A DNA stretch of 18,873 nucleotides, taken from the NCBI GenBank assembly GCA_035550775.1, contig DASZOO010000099.1, positions 1-18,873 of the forward strand, in the 5' to 3' direction. This document shows positions 1-6,353 of this stretch, piece by piece (positions within the stretch are counted from its first letter, which is position 1; each line of letters begins with the position of its first letter). The notes under the pieces were generated by a model that saw nothing but the letters and a program-made list of their open reading frames with translations, was not told the DNA's origin and did no database searches. A program made the position numbers and the translations under genes. The DNA comes from JAOUEA01 sp035550775 (GTDB lineage: Bacteria > Actinomycetota > UBA4738 > HRBIN12).

Positions 1-22
1 CTGGCGGCGCGGTCCCGCTCGT

Positions 23-28
23 TAGGAT
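23..28 (+). promoter_or_regulatory. -10 box of the tRNA-Lys gene
   Basis: The hexamer TAGGAT fits the TAnnnT -10 pattern and ends 7 nt before the mature tRNA 5' end, so transcription would begin at or next to the tRNA. The matching -35 would fall at the window edge, where the sequence is only weakly TTGACA-like. Confidence 0.45.
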
Positions 29-35
29 GCGCGCG

Positions 36-110
36 GGGCCCGTAGCTCAGCCCGGTCAGAGCAGGGGGCTTTTAACCCTCGTGTCGCAGGTTCGAATCCT
101 GCCGGGCCCA
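36..110 (+). tRNA. tRNA-Lys, anticodon TTT
   Basis: A full cloverleaf can be drawn. The 7-bp acceptor stem is GGGCCCG (36-42) with CGGGCCC (103-109). The D stem is GCTC/GAGC. The anticodon stem GGGGG/CCCTC contains one G-T pair and carries loop CTTTTAA, so the anticodon at 71-73 is TTT. The T arm is GCAGG-TTCGAAT-CCTGC. The discriminator is A110 and CCA is not encoded. It decodes AAA/AAG lysine codons. It is the first of four + strand tRNA genes in the window (Lys, Glu, Asp, Phe). Confidence 0.97.
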
Positions 111-123
111 CGCTCCCGGTCGT

Positions 124-1305
124 TCACACCGTCGCGTGTCCGACCGCCCGGAGAAGCCGGGGAAGGAACCGGAAGGGCACCGCGCCAGCCGTCGCCTGAT
201 CCACGGTCCCCGTGAGCAAGAGATCGAGCTGTGGGCAATGGAACAGCCACGATCCCGTCGAACCCGAGTGACCCATGAGGGTCGGGGTCTCGCCACCGGG
301 CGTCCGGACCCGAGGCAGACGGAAGCGGAAGCGCATCAGACCGAGCCCGTACTCGATCGGCCAGCCCGGCGTGCGAAGGGCAACGCGATCCCTCGGGAAG
401 CCGAAGCGGGTCCAGCGCGACCGCATCGTCGCGAGCGAGGTGGCTTCGTCGACGATCTCCCCGCGCAGGAGCGCGCGCAGGAACCGCAACGTGTCGTCGA
501 CCGTGCTGTACAGGTCCCCGAACGACGCCATCGCGATCGGGATGTCCAGCAGCCGATCGCGGTACCAGAGCGCCGCAGGCTCGGGAGCCTCCCCGAACCG
601 GGGAGACCGACCTGGGAGCCATGTTCGCTCGAGCCCGAGAGGGCGCACGATGAGCTCTTCCAGGACCTCGTGCATCGGGCTGCCGGTCACCTGCTCGACG
701 ACGGCGACGAGCAGCCGGTAGTTGGTGTCCGAGTATCGAGCCCTCGGGCGATCCTCCTCAGGCGCCTGGGGCGGGAAATGGGGCGTCAGCTCCTCGCGGA
801 CGATCCGCACGACCTCGTCGATGTCCCACGCGCGATCGCCGTCCTCGACGATCTCCTCGACGAGGCTCCTGCCGCCGTGCCCCAGTTCCTCGAGGTAGTC
901 AGGTAATCCAGAGGTGTGACCGAGCAGGTTCATGACGCTGATCGAGCCCGATCGGTCCACCCCGTCGATCTCGTGCAGCCCCCGGGTCAACTCCCCCGGC
1001 AGGTAGGCGGTCATGGGTTCGTCGAGGTCGATCAGGCCCGTCTCGGACAGCTTCATCACCACGGTGGCGATATGGAGCTTGGTGATGCTCGCGAGGAAGT
1101 ACGGCGTGTCGGCTCGCATCGGTGGGCCGCCCGGCGTGGCCGGACCGATCGAACCCGCCCAGCGGAAGGAACCGTCGACGCGCTCGATCGCGACGATCGC
1201 GTGATGCACCATGCGTTTCGATGCGAGGCCACGAAGCAGCCCCTGCAGCCGGTCACGCAGGGCGTCCTCGTTCCCCGGCAACTCGTTCGAGGGAGGCTCG
1301 GTCAT
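124..1305 (-). CDS. Serine hydrolase, beta-lactamase / DD-peptidase fold
   Basis: This 393-residue protein belongs to the class C beta-lactamase-related serine hydrolases (Beta-lactamase family; esterases and DD-peptidases). The nucleophile motif S-x-x-K is at about residues 73-76 (SITK, after YFLA). The second motif is Y-S-D at 191-193 in the context RYSDTNY, and the third is H-S-G at 346-348. No signal peptide or membrane segment is visible from the chosen start, so a cytoplasmic esterase or peptidase is as likely as a cell-wall enzyme, and true beta-lactamase activity is not implied. I chose the ATG giving MTEPPSNE because the family homology begins shortly after it. An in-frame ATG at 1386 would add 27 atypical residues, and neither start has a strong ribosome site. 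It is divergent from the ABC exporter and ends 14 nt from tRNA-Lys. The substrate cannot be told from sequence. Confidence 0.85.
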   Translation of the reverse strand: MTEPPSNELPGNEDALRDRLQGLLRGLASKRMVHHAIVAIERVDGSFRWAGSIGPATPGGPPMRADTPYFLASITKLHIATVVMKLSETGLIDLDEPMTAYLPGELTRGLHEIDGVDRSGSISVMNLLGHTSGLPDYLEELGHGGRSLVEEIVEDGDRAWDIDEVVRIVREELTPHFPPQAPEEDRPRARYSDTNYRLLVAVVEQVTGSPMHEVLEELIVRPLGLERTWLPGRSPRFGEAPEPAALWYRDRLLDIPIAMASFGDLYSTVDDTLRFLRALLRGEIVDEATSLATMRSRWTRFGFPRDRVALRTPGWPIEYGLGLMRFRFRLPRVRTPGGETPTLMGHSGSTGSWLFHCPQLDLLLTGTVDQATAGAVPFRFLPRLLRAVGHATV

Positions 1306-1406
1306 CTCAGGGTCCAGGTCGGACTCGTCGCGGAACGAAACGACGTGCCATGGACGATACTCGGGGGGACTGCATCGCGGGGTCATCGCGAGGCGGGGGG
1401 TGACCG
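1306..1406. promoter_or_regulatory. Divergent promoter region, serine hydrolase / ABC exporter
   Basis: About 100 nt separate the two divergent starts. Candidate -10 hexamers overlap in the middle: GATACT at 1356-1361 on + and TATCGT (complement of 1354-1359) on -. No clear -35 is seen for either. The G-rich run at about 1390-1401 just before the TTG at 1407 can act as ribosome-binding site for the exporter ATPase. The promoter assignment is tentative. Confidence 0.3.
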
Positions 1407-2321
1407 TTGAGCGAGGTGATCCAGACATCAGAGCTCCGGAAGCGATTCGGGGCGACGCGAGCGCTCGACGGGCTGAATCTGTCGGTCGGAGCCGGAGAGG
1501 TGCACGGGTTCCTCGGACCGAACGGCGCCGGCAAGACGACGACGATCCGCATCCTGCTCGGGCTGCTTCGCGCCGACGGCGGCACGGCACGACTACTCGG
1601 CTCCGATCCGTGGACCGATGCCGTCGCCGTCCATCGGAGGATCGCGTACGTGCCGGGCGACGTGGAGCTGTGGCCGAACCTGACCGGTGGGGAGATGATC
1701 GATCTGTTCGGCCGGCTCCGGGGCGGGCTCGACCGGGTCCGCCGTGACGAGCTGATCGAGCGGTTCGACCTCGATCCCACCAAGAAGGGTCGCACCTACT
1801 CGAAGGGGAACCGCCAGAAGGTCGCCATCGTGGCCGCGCTCGCCTCCGAGGCGGAGCTGCTGCTGCTGGACGAGCCCACCGCCGGTCTGGACCCGCTGAT
1901 GGAGGTGGTCTTCCAGGACGTGATCCGAGGTCTGAGGGAGGAGGGTCGAACCGTCCTCCTGTCGAGCCACATCCTGGCCCAGGTCGAGAAGCTGGCCGAC
2001 CGGATCAGCATCATCCGCCTCGGCACGATTGTCGAGTCCGGCACGCTGGTGGACATGCGCCACTTCACTCGCACGAGCGTCGAGGCCCACACGGCCGCCC
2101 CGGTCACCGGCCTCGAGACCCTTCCGGGGCTGCACGACGTCGAGGTCAGCGACTCGCGGGTGCGGTTCCGGGTGGACGGCGAGCACCTCGACGCTGCCAT
2201 CAGGCACCTGACCGGGTTCGGCATCCGAGCGCTGACGAGCCAGCCGCCGACGCTGGAGGAGCTCATGCTCCGCCACTACGAGGGCGAGCCCGCCGGAACC
2301 CGTGAGGGAGCCGTCGGATGA
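1407..2321 (+). CDS. ABC exporter ATP-binding protein (ABC-2 / drug-polyketide type)
   Basis: This 304-residue ATPase powers the permease encoded immediately downstream. It has Walker A GPNGAGKTT at about 37-45, the signature YSKGNRQK at 131-138, Walker B LLLLDEP at 151-157 followed by the D-loop, and the H-loop histidine at about 188. The C-terminal ~95 residues form the regulatory tail usual in CcmA/DrrA-type ATPases. The start is TTG, preceded by a G-rich ribosome site; a GTG three codons later is the alternative. The stop overlaps the permease start by 4 nt (ATGA), so the subunits are translationally coupled. Paired with a TnrB3-like permease, the family prediction is export of a hydrophobic compound such as an antibiotic or lipid. 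The substrate is unknown and no biosynthetic genes lie nearby. Confidence 0.92.
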   Translation: MSEVIQTSELRKRFGATRALDGLNLSVGAGEVHGFLGPNGAGKTTTIRILLGLLRADGGTARLLGSDPWTDAVAVHRRIAYVPGDVELWPNLTGGEMIDLFGRLRGGLDRVRRDELIERFDLDPTKKGRTYSKGNRQKVAIVAALASEAELLLLDEPTAGLDPLMEVVFQDVIRGLREEGRTVLLSSHILAQVEKLADRISIIRLGTIVESGTLVDMRHFTRTSVEAHTAAPVTGLETLPGLHDVEVSDSRVRFRVDGEHLDAAIRHLTGFGIRALTSQPPTLEELMLRHYEGEPAGTREGAVG

Positions 2322-3982
2322 GCGCCGACGCCGTCACCGTCGGCCAGCACACGGCGACCCCGGCGGCCGGGTCGGCCCTCACCGGGACCGGCACGCTGAT
2401 CCGATTCATCCTGCGACGCGACCGGATCCGCCTTGCGGCCTGGGTCGGCGCGATCGGGGTCTCGGTCGTACTGTTCGCGGCCAGCCTACCCACCTATTAC
2501 ACGAACGCCGCGGCGAGGCAGGCCCGGTCGGAGCTGATGGGGAACCCCGGTCTTCGGGCGATCGCGGGGCCGGGGTTCGGCCTGGACGACTACACGTTCG
2601 GCGCCATGATCGCGCAGGAGTTCCTGAGCTGGACGGCGATCTTCGTGGCGCTCATGAGCTTCCTCCTCGTGGTGCGCCACACGAGGGTCGAGGAGGAGAC
2701 CGGCCGGGCCGAGCTCGTCCGCTCCCAGGTCGTCGGGCGCCACGCGCACCTGGTCGCGCCATTGGTCGTGGTCGTCGGCGCCAACCTGGTGCTCGGCGCG
2801 CTGATCGCGATCGGGCTCGCCTCGTCGGGTCTGGAGAGCGTCACCTGGGAGGGCTCGTGGTTGTTCGGGGCGGCGGTCGCCTCGATCGGGATCGTGTTCG
2901 CGGCCGCCGCGGCGGTGACGGCCCAGATGAGCGAGAGCGGGCGCACCGCCGCCGGGATGGCCGGTGCCACCTTCGCCGCCTTCTACCTGGTGCGCGCCGC
3001 CGGCGACATGCGCGAGATCGGCGGCGGCGCCCTCTCGTGGCTCTCGCCGATCGGCTGGGCGCAGCAGACCCGGGCGTACGTCGACGATCGATGGTGGCCA
3101 CTGCTCCTGCCCGCGGCGCTCGCGGGGGTGCTTGTGCTCGTCGCGCTCCGGATGTCCACGCGCCGGGACTTCGGGGCGGGCCTCGTCCAAGCTCGCCCGG
3201 GCCCCGCCGTGGGCTCCAGCCTGCTGTCCAGCCCGCTCGGCCTCGCCTGGCGGCTCCACCGGGCAAGCGTCATGTGGTGGGGGGCGGCGTTGTTCCTGTT
3301 CACCCTCGGCTACGGAGCGCTGGCCGGAGAGGTGCAGCGATTCGTCGACGATCTGTCGGGAGCGGTGCGGGACTGGCTCGAGGGGATCGGGGGCGCGTCG
3401 ATCGTCGACTCGTGGCTGGCCGTCGTCGCCTCGCTCGTCGGCCTGACGGTCGCGATCTTCGCGGTGCTGGTGGTGCTCAGGCCCCGAAGCGAGGAGAGCG
3501 CCGGGCGGGCCGAGCCGGTGCTCGCCACCGCGGTCTCCCGCGTCGAGTGGGTCGGCAGCCACCTGGCGGTCGCGCTGATCGGCAGCGCGGTCCTGCTCCT
3601 GGTGGCCGGGCTGGGACTGGGGATCTCCGCCTCGAGCTCGCTGGGCGACGGCTCGGTGCTTCCGCGGGTGATCGGGGCAACGATGGCCTACGCGCCGGCC
3701 GTGTGGCTCACGGTGGGACTCGCGGTCGCGCTGTTCGGGCTCGCGCCACGGGCGACCCTGCTCGTCTGGATCCTCATCGCCTACGCGGGCCTGATCGGCA
3801 TGTTCGCCGACCTGCTGGGGCTTCCCGACTGGACGGTCGACCTGTCGCCCTTCGGCCACGTGCCGCTCCTGCCCGCGGTGGGCATGCGCTGGACGCCGAT
3901 CGTACTGCTCACGGCGATCGCCGCGGCGCTGATCGCCGTCGGGCTGGTCGGCTTCCGGCGGCGTGACCTGGCCTCGATCTGA
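2318..3982 (+). CDS. ABC exporter permease, TnrB3-like (polyketide/antibiotic exporter family)
   Basis: This 554-residue integral membrane protein has about 12 predicted hydrophobic segments in two similar halves. Each half begins with a short cytoplasmic stretch and a first helix (about residues 40-60 and 315-330). The length and two-fold layout match the putative polyketide-antibiotic exporter permeases (COG3559, TnrB3), in which one long chain replaces two six-helix subunits. A conserved-looking cytoplasmic motif after the second helix of each half reads R-x-E-E-x-G-R-A-E and R-S-E-E-S-A-G-R-A-E, typical of this family. It is coupled to the ATPase by an ATGA overlap and followed by two hairpins likely to end the transcript. 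Substrate unknown. Confidence 0.88.
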   Translation: MSADAVTVGQHTATPAAGSALTGTGTLIRFILRRDRIRLAAWVGAIGVSVVLFAASLPTYYTNAAARQARSELMGNPGLRAIAGPGFGLDDYTFGAMIAQEFLSWTAIFVALMSFLLVVRHTRVEEETGRAELVRSQVVGRHAHLVAPLVVVVGANLVLGALIAIGLASSGLESVTWEGSWLFGAAVASIGIVFAAAAAVTAQMSESGRTAAGMAGATFAAFYLVRAAGDMREIGGGALSWLSPIGWAQQTRAYVDDRWWPLLLPAALAGVLVLVALRMSTRRDFGAGLVQARPGPAVGSSLLSSPLGLAWRLHRASVMWWGAALFLFTLGYGALAGEVQRFVDDLSGAVRDWLEGIGGASIVDSWLAVVASLVGLTVAIFAVLVVLRPRSEESAGRAEPVLATAVSRVEWVGSHLAVALIGSAVLLLVAGLGLGISASSSLGDGSVLPRVIGATMAYAPAVWLTVGLAVALFGLAPRATLLVWILIAYAGLIGMFADLLGLPDWTVDLSPFGHVPLLPAVGMRWTPIVLLTAIAAALIAVGLVGFRRRDLASI

Positions 3983-4020
3983 GGTCCGCGGCGCGTCGCG
4001 ACCTCATCCATCGGATGAGG
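3981..4020 (+). terminator. Two overlapping hairpins after the ABC permease
   Basis: Starting inside the stop codon, GAGGTC (3981-3986) pairs with GACCTC (4000-4005), extended by about four more pairs with one bulge. A second perfect hairpin, CCTCATCC (4002-4009) with GGATGAGG (4013-4020) and a 3-nt loop, reuses bases 4002-4005, so the two cannot form together. There is no T-tract, as is common for terminators in high-GC actinobacteria. This probably terminates the exporter transcript. Confidence 0.5.
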
Positions 4021-4045
4021 GGGATCCGATGTCGGCGCCCCTCGC

Positions 4046-4051
4046 TAGGCT
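4046..4051 (+). promoter_or_regulatory. -10 box, leaderless promoter of the DUF192 gene
   Basis: TAGGCT ends 8 nt before the ATG at 4060, and no Shine-Dalgarno lies between. This spacing puts the transcription start on or within a base or two of the ATG, so the mRNA should be leaderless. No TTGACA-like -35 is seen. Confidence 0.55.
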
Positions 4052-4059
4052 CTGCGCCC

Positions 4060-4392
4060 ATGCGCACCCTCCGGATTCGAGGCCCCCGCGGGCTGCGACT
4101 GATCGCCGAGGTGCCCGCCACCCGGCGTGAGCGCGTCCGCGGGCTCCGTGGCCGAGAGGCCATCGCTCCGGGTCGCGCGATGTTCCTCCGGCGATGCCGA
4201 TCGGTGCACACGGTCGGCATGAGGTTCCCGATCACCGTGGCGTGCCTCGACCGATGGCTCGGCGTGCGATGGGTCGGCGTGGTGCCACCTCGCAGGTTGG
4301 TCCGCGCACGAGGCGACGTTCGCCACGTCCTGGAGCTCGGGGCCGACGCCGATATCAGGCGCGGAGATCGGCTGCGCTTCGAGGACGCGTGA
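4060..4392 (+). CDS. DUF192 family protein
   Basis: This 110-residue protein matches the DUF192 family (small beta-barrel proteins of unknown biochemical role). The landmark is C-R-S-V-H-T-V-G-M-R-F-P-I-T-V-A-C-L-D at about 46-64, followed by the two short beta segments and a vLELGADAD-type turn around 90-97. Many DUF192 proteins in other phyla carry a signal peptide; this one does not and appears cytoplasmic. Family members often have aspartate where this protein has Thr59 (usual I-D-V, here I-T-V). The start was chosen because homology begins there and the -10 box is 8 nt upstream; an in-frame ATG at 4015 lies inside the terminator hairpin. The gene is monocistronic and converges on the lipoprotein gene with a 7-nt gap. 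Function unknown. Confidence 0.8.
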   Translation: MRTLRIRGPRGLRLIAEVPATRRERVRGLRGREAIAPGRAMFLRRCRSVHTVGMRFPITVACLDRWLGVRWVGVVPPRRLVRARGDVRHVLELGADADIRRGDRLRFEDA

Positions 4393-4399
4393 ACGGCGC

Positions 4400-4939
4400 T
4401 CAAGCGATCCACATCATGCCGCGCTGTCCAACGACCTTCCAGCCGGCACCTCGCTGTTCGAGCACATAGGTCGTGCCGGAGCCGCACAGCCCTCCGCAGC
4501 CGTAGCTCGCGCCCACCCGAACCTCGCCGTTCCGTTCCACGATGGGCCCGAGTCGCAGGACGATCTCGCGCGGCGGGCCGGCCAGCCAGCCCTCCTGCTC
4601 GTAGATCGGCGTCGGGTCGTCGACGAACCGAAGGCCTTCGATGCCGAGCCGCTCGCGAAGCGCGGCCCGCTCCACCTCCGACAGGGAATCGTCACACGCC
4701 TTCGGGCTCGACGGCTCTGCCGCATCGTCGCAGAGTCCCGTCACCACGTAGACACGGTCCCAGTCTGCCTGTTCGGCACCCGACAGCTCCCGGATGAGCG
4801 CCGAGTACACCCCGAGGCGTTGCTCGTCGATCGCGGGCGACGGCGCCGGCGTTCCGCCGCCACCGGTTGGCGGCGGAGCCTCGTTTCCGCACGCCGCGAG
4901 CATGAGCACGGAGAGCACGAACACGAACGTCCGATGCAT
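4400..4939 (-). CDS. Predicted lipoprotein of unknown function
   Basis: The 179-residue product begins MHRTFVFVLSVLMLAAC, a short lipoprotein signal peptide with lipobox L-A-A-C and lipidated Cys17. A Gly/Pro-rich linker to about residue 36 would tether the domain to the membrane. The remaining ~140 residues have two cysteine pairs: C-DD...KAC around 70-82, and a Y-G-C-G-G-L-C-G-S-G-T-T-Y motif near the C-terminus, followed by a W-K-V-V-G beta strand. The Cys residues could form disulfides outside the cell. I do not recognise a named family. The start is supported by a perfect AGGAGG 8 nt upstream. It lies between DUF192 and tRNA-Glu and is a single-gene unit. Confidence 0.82.
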   Translation of the reverse strand: MHRTFVFVLSVLMLAACGNEAPPPTGGGGTPAPSPAIDEQRLGVYSALIRELSGAEQADWDRVYVVTGLCDDAAEPSSPKACDDSLSEVERAALRERLGIEGLRFVDDPTPIYEQEGWLAGPPREIVLRLGPIVERNGEVRVGASYGCGGLCGSGTTYVLEQRGAGWKVVGQRGMMWIA

Positions 4940-4947
4940 GCGAACGA

Positions 4948-4966
4948 CCTCCTCTGATGGACCCTA
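4948..4966 (-). promoter_or_regulatory. Promoter -10 and ribosome-binding site of the lipoprotein gene
   Basis: On the minus strand, TAGGGT (complement of 4961-4966) is a TAnnnT -10 box. AGGAGG (complement of 4948-4953) lies 8 nt before the ATG at 4939. Transcription would start near 4954, just upstream of the Shine-Dalgarno, giving a very short leader. No convincing -35 is visible. Confidence 0.5.
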
Positions 4967-5045
4967 CGGATCACGACGGGGTCGACGACCATCCATGCCG
5001 GGAGCGCACCGACCCGTGACGGCGTGGCGGCATCAGGGCCACGGC

Positions 5046-5081
5046 TATACTCTGTCGGCCGCCCTCTGCGGCCGCTACCCT
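5046..5081 (+). promoter_or_regulatory. Promoter region of the tRNA-Glu-Asp unit
   Basis: TATACT (5046-5051) is a consensus -10 box and TACCCT (5076-5081) is a second TAnnnT hexamer ending 17 nt before the tRNA. Between them lies a perfect 7-bp inverted repeat, CGGCCGC (5056-5062) and GCGGCCG (5068-5074) with a 5-nt loop. If the upstream box is used, this becomes a hairpin in the pre-tRNA 5' leader. If the downstream box is used, it occupies the spacer. The string GCTACCCTG around the second box recurs before tRNA-Phe, favouring the second as the tRNA promoter. Confidence 0.45.
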
Positions 5082-5098
5082 GCTGGAGGAGCACCTGC

Positions 5099-5171
5099 GC
5101 CCCCATCGTCTAGCGGCCTAGGACGCCGCCCTTTCAAGGCGGAAGCACGGGTTCGAATCCCGTTGGGGGCA
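5099..5171 (+). tRNA. tRNA-Glu, anticodon TTC
   Basis: The acceptor stem GCCCCCA (5099-5105) pairs with TGGGGGC (5164-5170). The anticodon stem CCGCC/GGCGG carries loop CTTTCAA with anticodon TTC at 5133-5135. The T arm is ACGGG-TTCGAAT-CCCGT. The discriminator is A5171 and CCA is not encoded. It decodes GAA/GAG. It is followed 57 nt later by tRNA-Asp with no promoter visible between them, so the two are probably co-transcribed. Confidence 0.97.
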
Positions 5172-5228
5172 CGGTTCCGTCTCAGGACCCTCCAGGTTCG
5201 GTGCGGCGCCACGACAACTGGAACACCT

Positions 5229-5307
5229 GCGCCCGTAGAGGAGTCCGGCCGTCCTCACCGCCCTGTCAAGGCGGAGATCGCGGGATCGAAGCCCGTCGGG
5301 CGCGCCA
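5229..5307 (+). tRNA. tRNA-Asp, anticodon GTC, with encoded CCA and atypical T loop
   Basis: The acceptor stem GCGCCCG (5229-5235) pairs perfectly with CGGGCGC (5297-5303). The discriminator is G5304, as expected for tRNA-Asp, and CCA is encoded at 5305-5307. The D stem is GAGG/CCTC. The anticodon stem CCGCC/GGCGG has loop CTGTCAA, giving anticodon GTC at 5265-5267. The T stem GCGGG/CCCGT encloses loop ATCGAAG instead of the usual TTCxAxx, so position 54 is A rather than T. Position 21 appears to be T rather than A. All stems pair well, so the gene is probably functional but unusual. It is the only tRNA here with a genomic CCA. Confidence 0.9.
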
Positions 5308-5309
5308 TC

Positions 5310-5344
5310 GACACCGCGCCGGCCTCATCGGCCGGCGCGGTGTC
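5310..5344. terminator. Strong bidirectional hairpin terminator
   Basis: GACACCGCGCCGGCC (5310-5324) and GGCCGGCGCGGTGTC (5330-5344) form a perfect 15-bp stem with a 5-nt loop. It starts 2 nt after the tRNA-Asp CCA and ends 3 nt before the stop codon of the convergent beta-helix gene, so it can end transcripts from both sides. There is no T-tract on either strand. Confidence 0.85.
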
Positions 5345-5347
5345 GTC

Positions 5348-6235
5348 TCAGGCGTTCCTCCTCCGCAGGATCGTTCCCGTCGGCGCGGTGTCTCGGATGC
5401 GGTCGCCGCCCAGGACGTTGTCTTCCACCACCCATCTCGCGAAGGGACCGCCGTGGTCGTCGCGGTCCACCGTGAGCAGGGCGATCGCGACCCCGATCCC
5501 GCTGGTCTTGAACCGGTTCCTGCGCACGATGCCCTCGGGCGTGTTGGTGGTCTGGAACCCGGCCTGGCCGTTGTCGTGCACGAAGGAGTCCTCGAGCAGG
5601 AACGGTCCGGCGCCGACCTCCTCGAACACGCCCTTGCGCGTGCAGTGGTCCGCCTCGACGCCTCGGACGATGTCGCCCGCGCACTCGTGGTCGAACCAGT
5701 ACGCGTTGCCCTCGTTGTGATGCGATCGCCCGCCCTCGACGACCACGCCGGATCCCGGGGACGCGCCCCGCGGGCCCGTCATGAAGACCTTGAGCCCGCC
5801 GGCACCCTTGCCCACCGCCGCCGGGTCCCATCCGTTGCCCGTCAACTCCACATCGCGCAGCAGCACGTGGGCCGACCGCCCCTCGAAGTTCCCGCTGATG
5901 CCTTGCCAGCCGGCATCGGAGAACGTGCCGGCGATGACGGTGGTGCGGTGCCCCAGCTGCAGGCAGCTCCGGCGTACCGACCGGATCGACACGCGGTGCA
6001 GCGCGAGCCCCTCCACCTGGTTCCTGAGCTGCAGGCCGAAGGCGACCCGCCGCCCGAAGTCGAACAGCACCGGTCCGACCAGGGTCTGGCCCTCGCGCGG
6101 CTTCAGCGACGCGGTCAGCGAGTACGCAGAGCCCTCGAACCCCACGACGTCGTTCCCCGGAGCGGCCAGGATCGCGTTGATGGCAGGTGCGGTCGCTCCA
6201 GCCGGAACCATCTCGTCGACGGATGGCGGTGACAC
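5348..6235 (-). CDS. Right-handed beta-helix (pectate-lyase-like) protein
   Basis: This 295-residue protein has the repeated short-strand pattern of parallel beta-helix (PbH1) proteins. Examples are V-V-V-E-G-G-R-S-H-H-N-E-G-N-A-Y, L-L-E-D-S-F-V-H-D-N-G-Q-A-G-F and I-V-R-R-N-R-F, with Asn/Gly turns about every 22-25 residues. The first ~55 residues (AINAILAAPGNDVVGFEGSA, then a SLKPREGQTLVG stretch) match the N-terminal cap of polysaccharide-active beta-helix enzymes. It uses a GTG start with GAGGAT 6 nt upstream. No signal peptide is present, although such proteins are usually secreted. The ATG eight codons in would not add one. It sits on the opposite strand between tRNA-Asp and tRNA-Phe and converges on tRNA-Asp. 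No catalytic residues could be assigned, so an enzymatic function is not claimed. Confidence 0.8.
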   Translation of the reverse strand: MSPPSVDEMVPAGATAPAINAILAAPGNDVVGFEGSAYSLTASLKPREGQTLVGPVLFDFGRRVAFGLQLRNQVEGLALHRVSIRSVRRSCLQLGHRTTVIAGTFSDAGWQGISGNFEGRSAHVLLRDVELTGNGWDPAAVGKGAGGLKVFMTGPRGASPGSGVVVEGGRSHHNEGNAYWFDHECAGDIVRGVEADHCTRKGVFEEVGAGPFLLEDSFVHDNGQAGFQTTNTPEGIVRRNRFKTSGIGVAIALLTVDRDDHGGPFARWVVEDNVLGGDRIRDTAPTGTILRRRNA

Positions 6236-6306
6236 GTCGACATCCTCGCACGTGGCCGGCGGTCCCTTGCGATGACGAAACCGACCTCAGCGTGTGTCTC
6301 CTCTTC

Positions 6307-6322
6307 GGTAGCCAGCTACCCT
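6307..6322 (+). promoter_or_regulatory. Promoter region of tRNA-Phe with inverted repeat
   Basis: TACCCT (6317-6322) is the likely -10 box, within the string GCTACCCTG also found before tRNA-Glu. It overlaps a perfect inverted repeat, GGTAGC (6307-6312), CA, GCTACC (6315-6320). The tRNA begins 31 nt after the box, so a short 5' leader containing the palindrome TCCTCGAGGA would be removed by RNase P. Confidence 0.4.
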
Positions 6323-6353
6323 GGGACGACGCGTCCTCGAGGATGCGCGCTCC

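Noticed and set aside
56..622. Minus-strand open frame ending in a R-I-R-T-C-D-T-R-V-K-S-like peptide across the tRNA-Lys gene
   Set aside because: This is the well-known spurious translation of an antisense tRNA gene, and the rest of the frame is a shadow of the serine hydrolase.
1797..1820. Non-canonical ABC signature (YSKGN instead of LSGGQ) as a sign of an inactive ATPase
   Set aside because: From memory this variant is usual in ATPases paired with TnrB3-like permeases, and all other motifs are intact.
2302..3966. Full-length second open frame over the ABC permease
   Set aside because: It is Arg/Gly-rich throughout with no domain pattern, a consequence of GC-saturated third positions. 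The frame starting at 2318 has clear membrane segments and the ATGA overlap.
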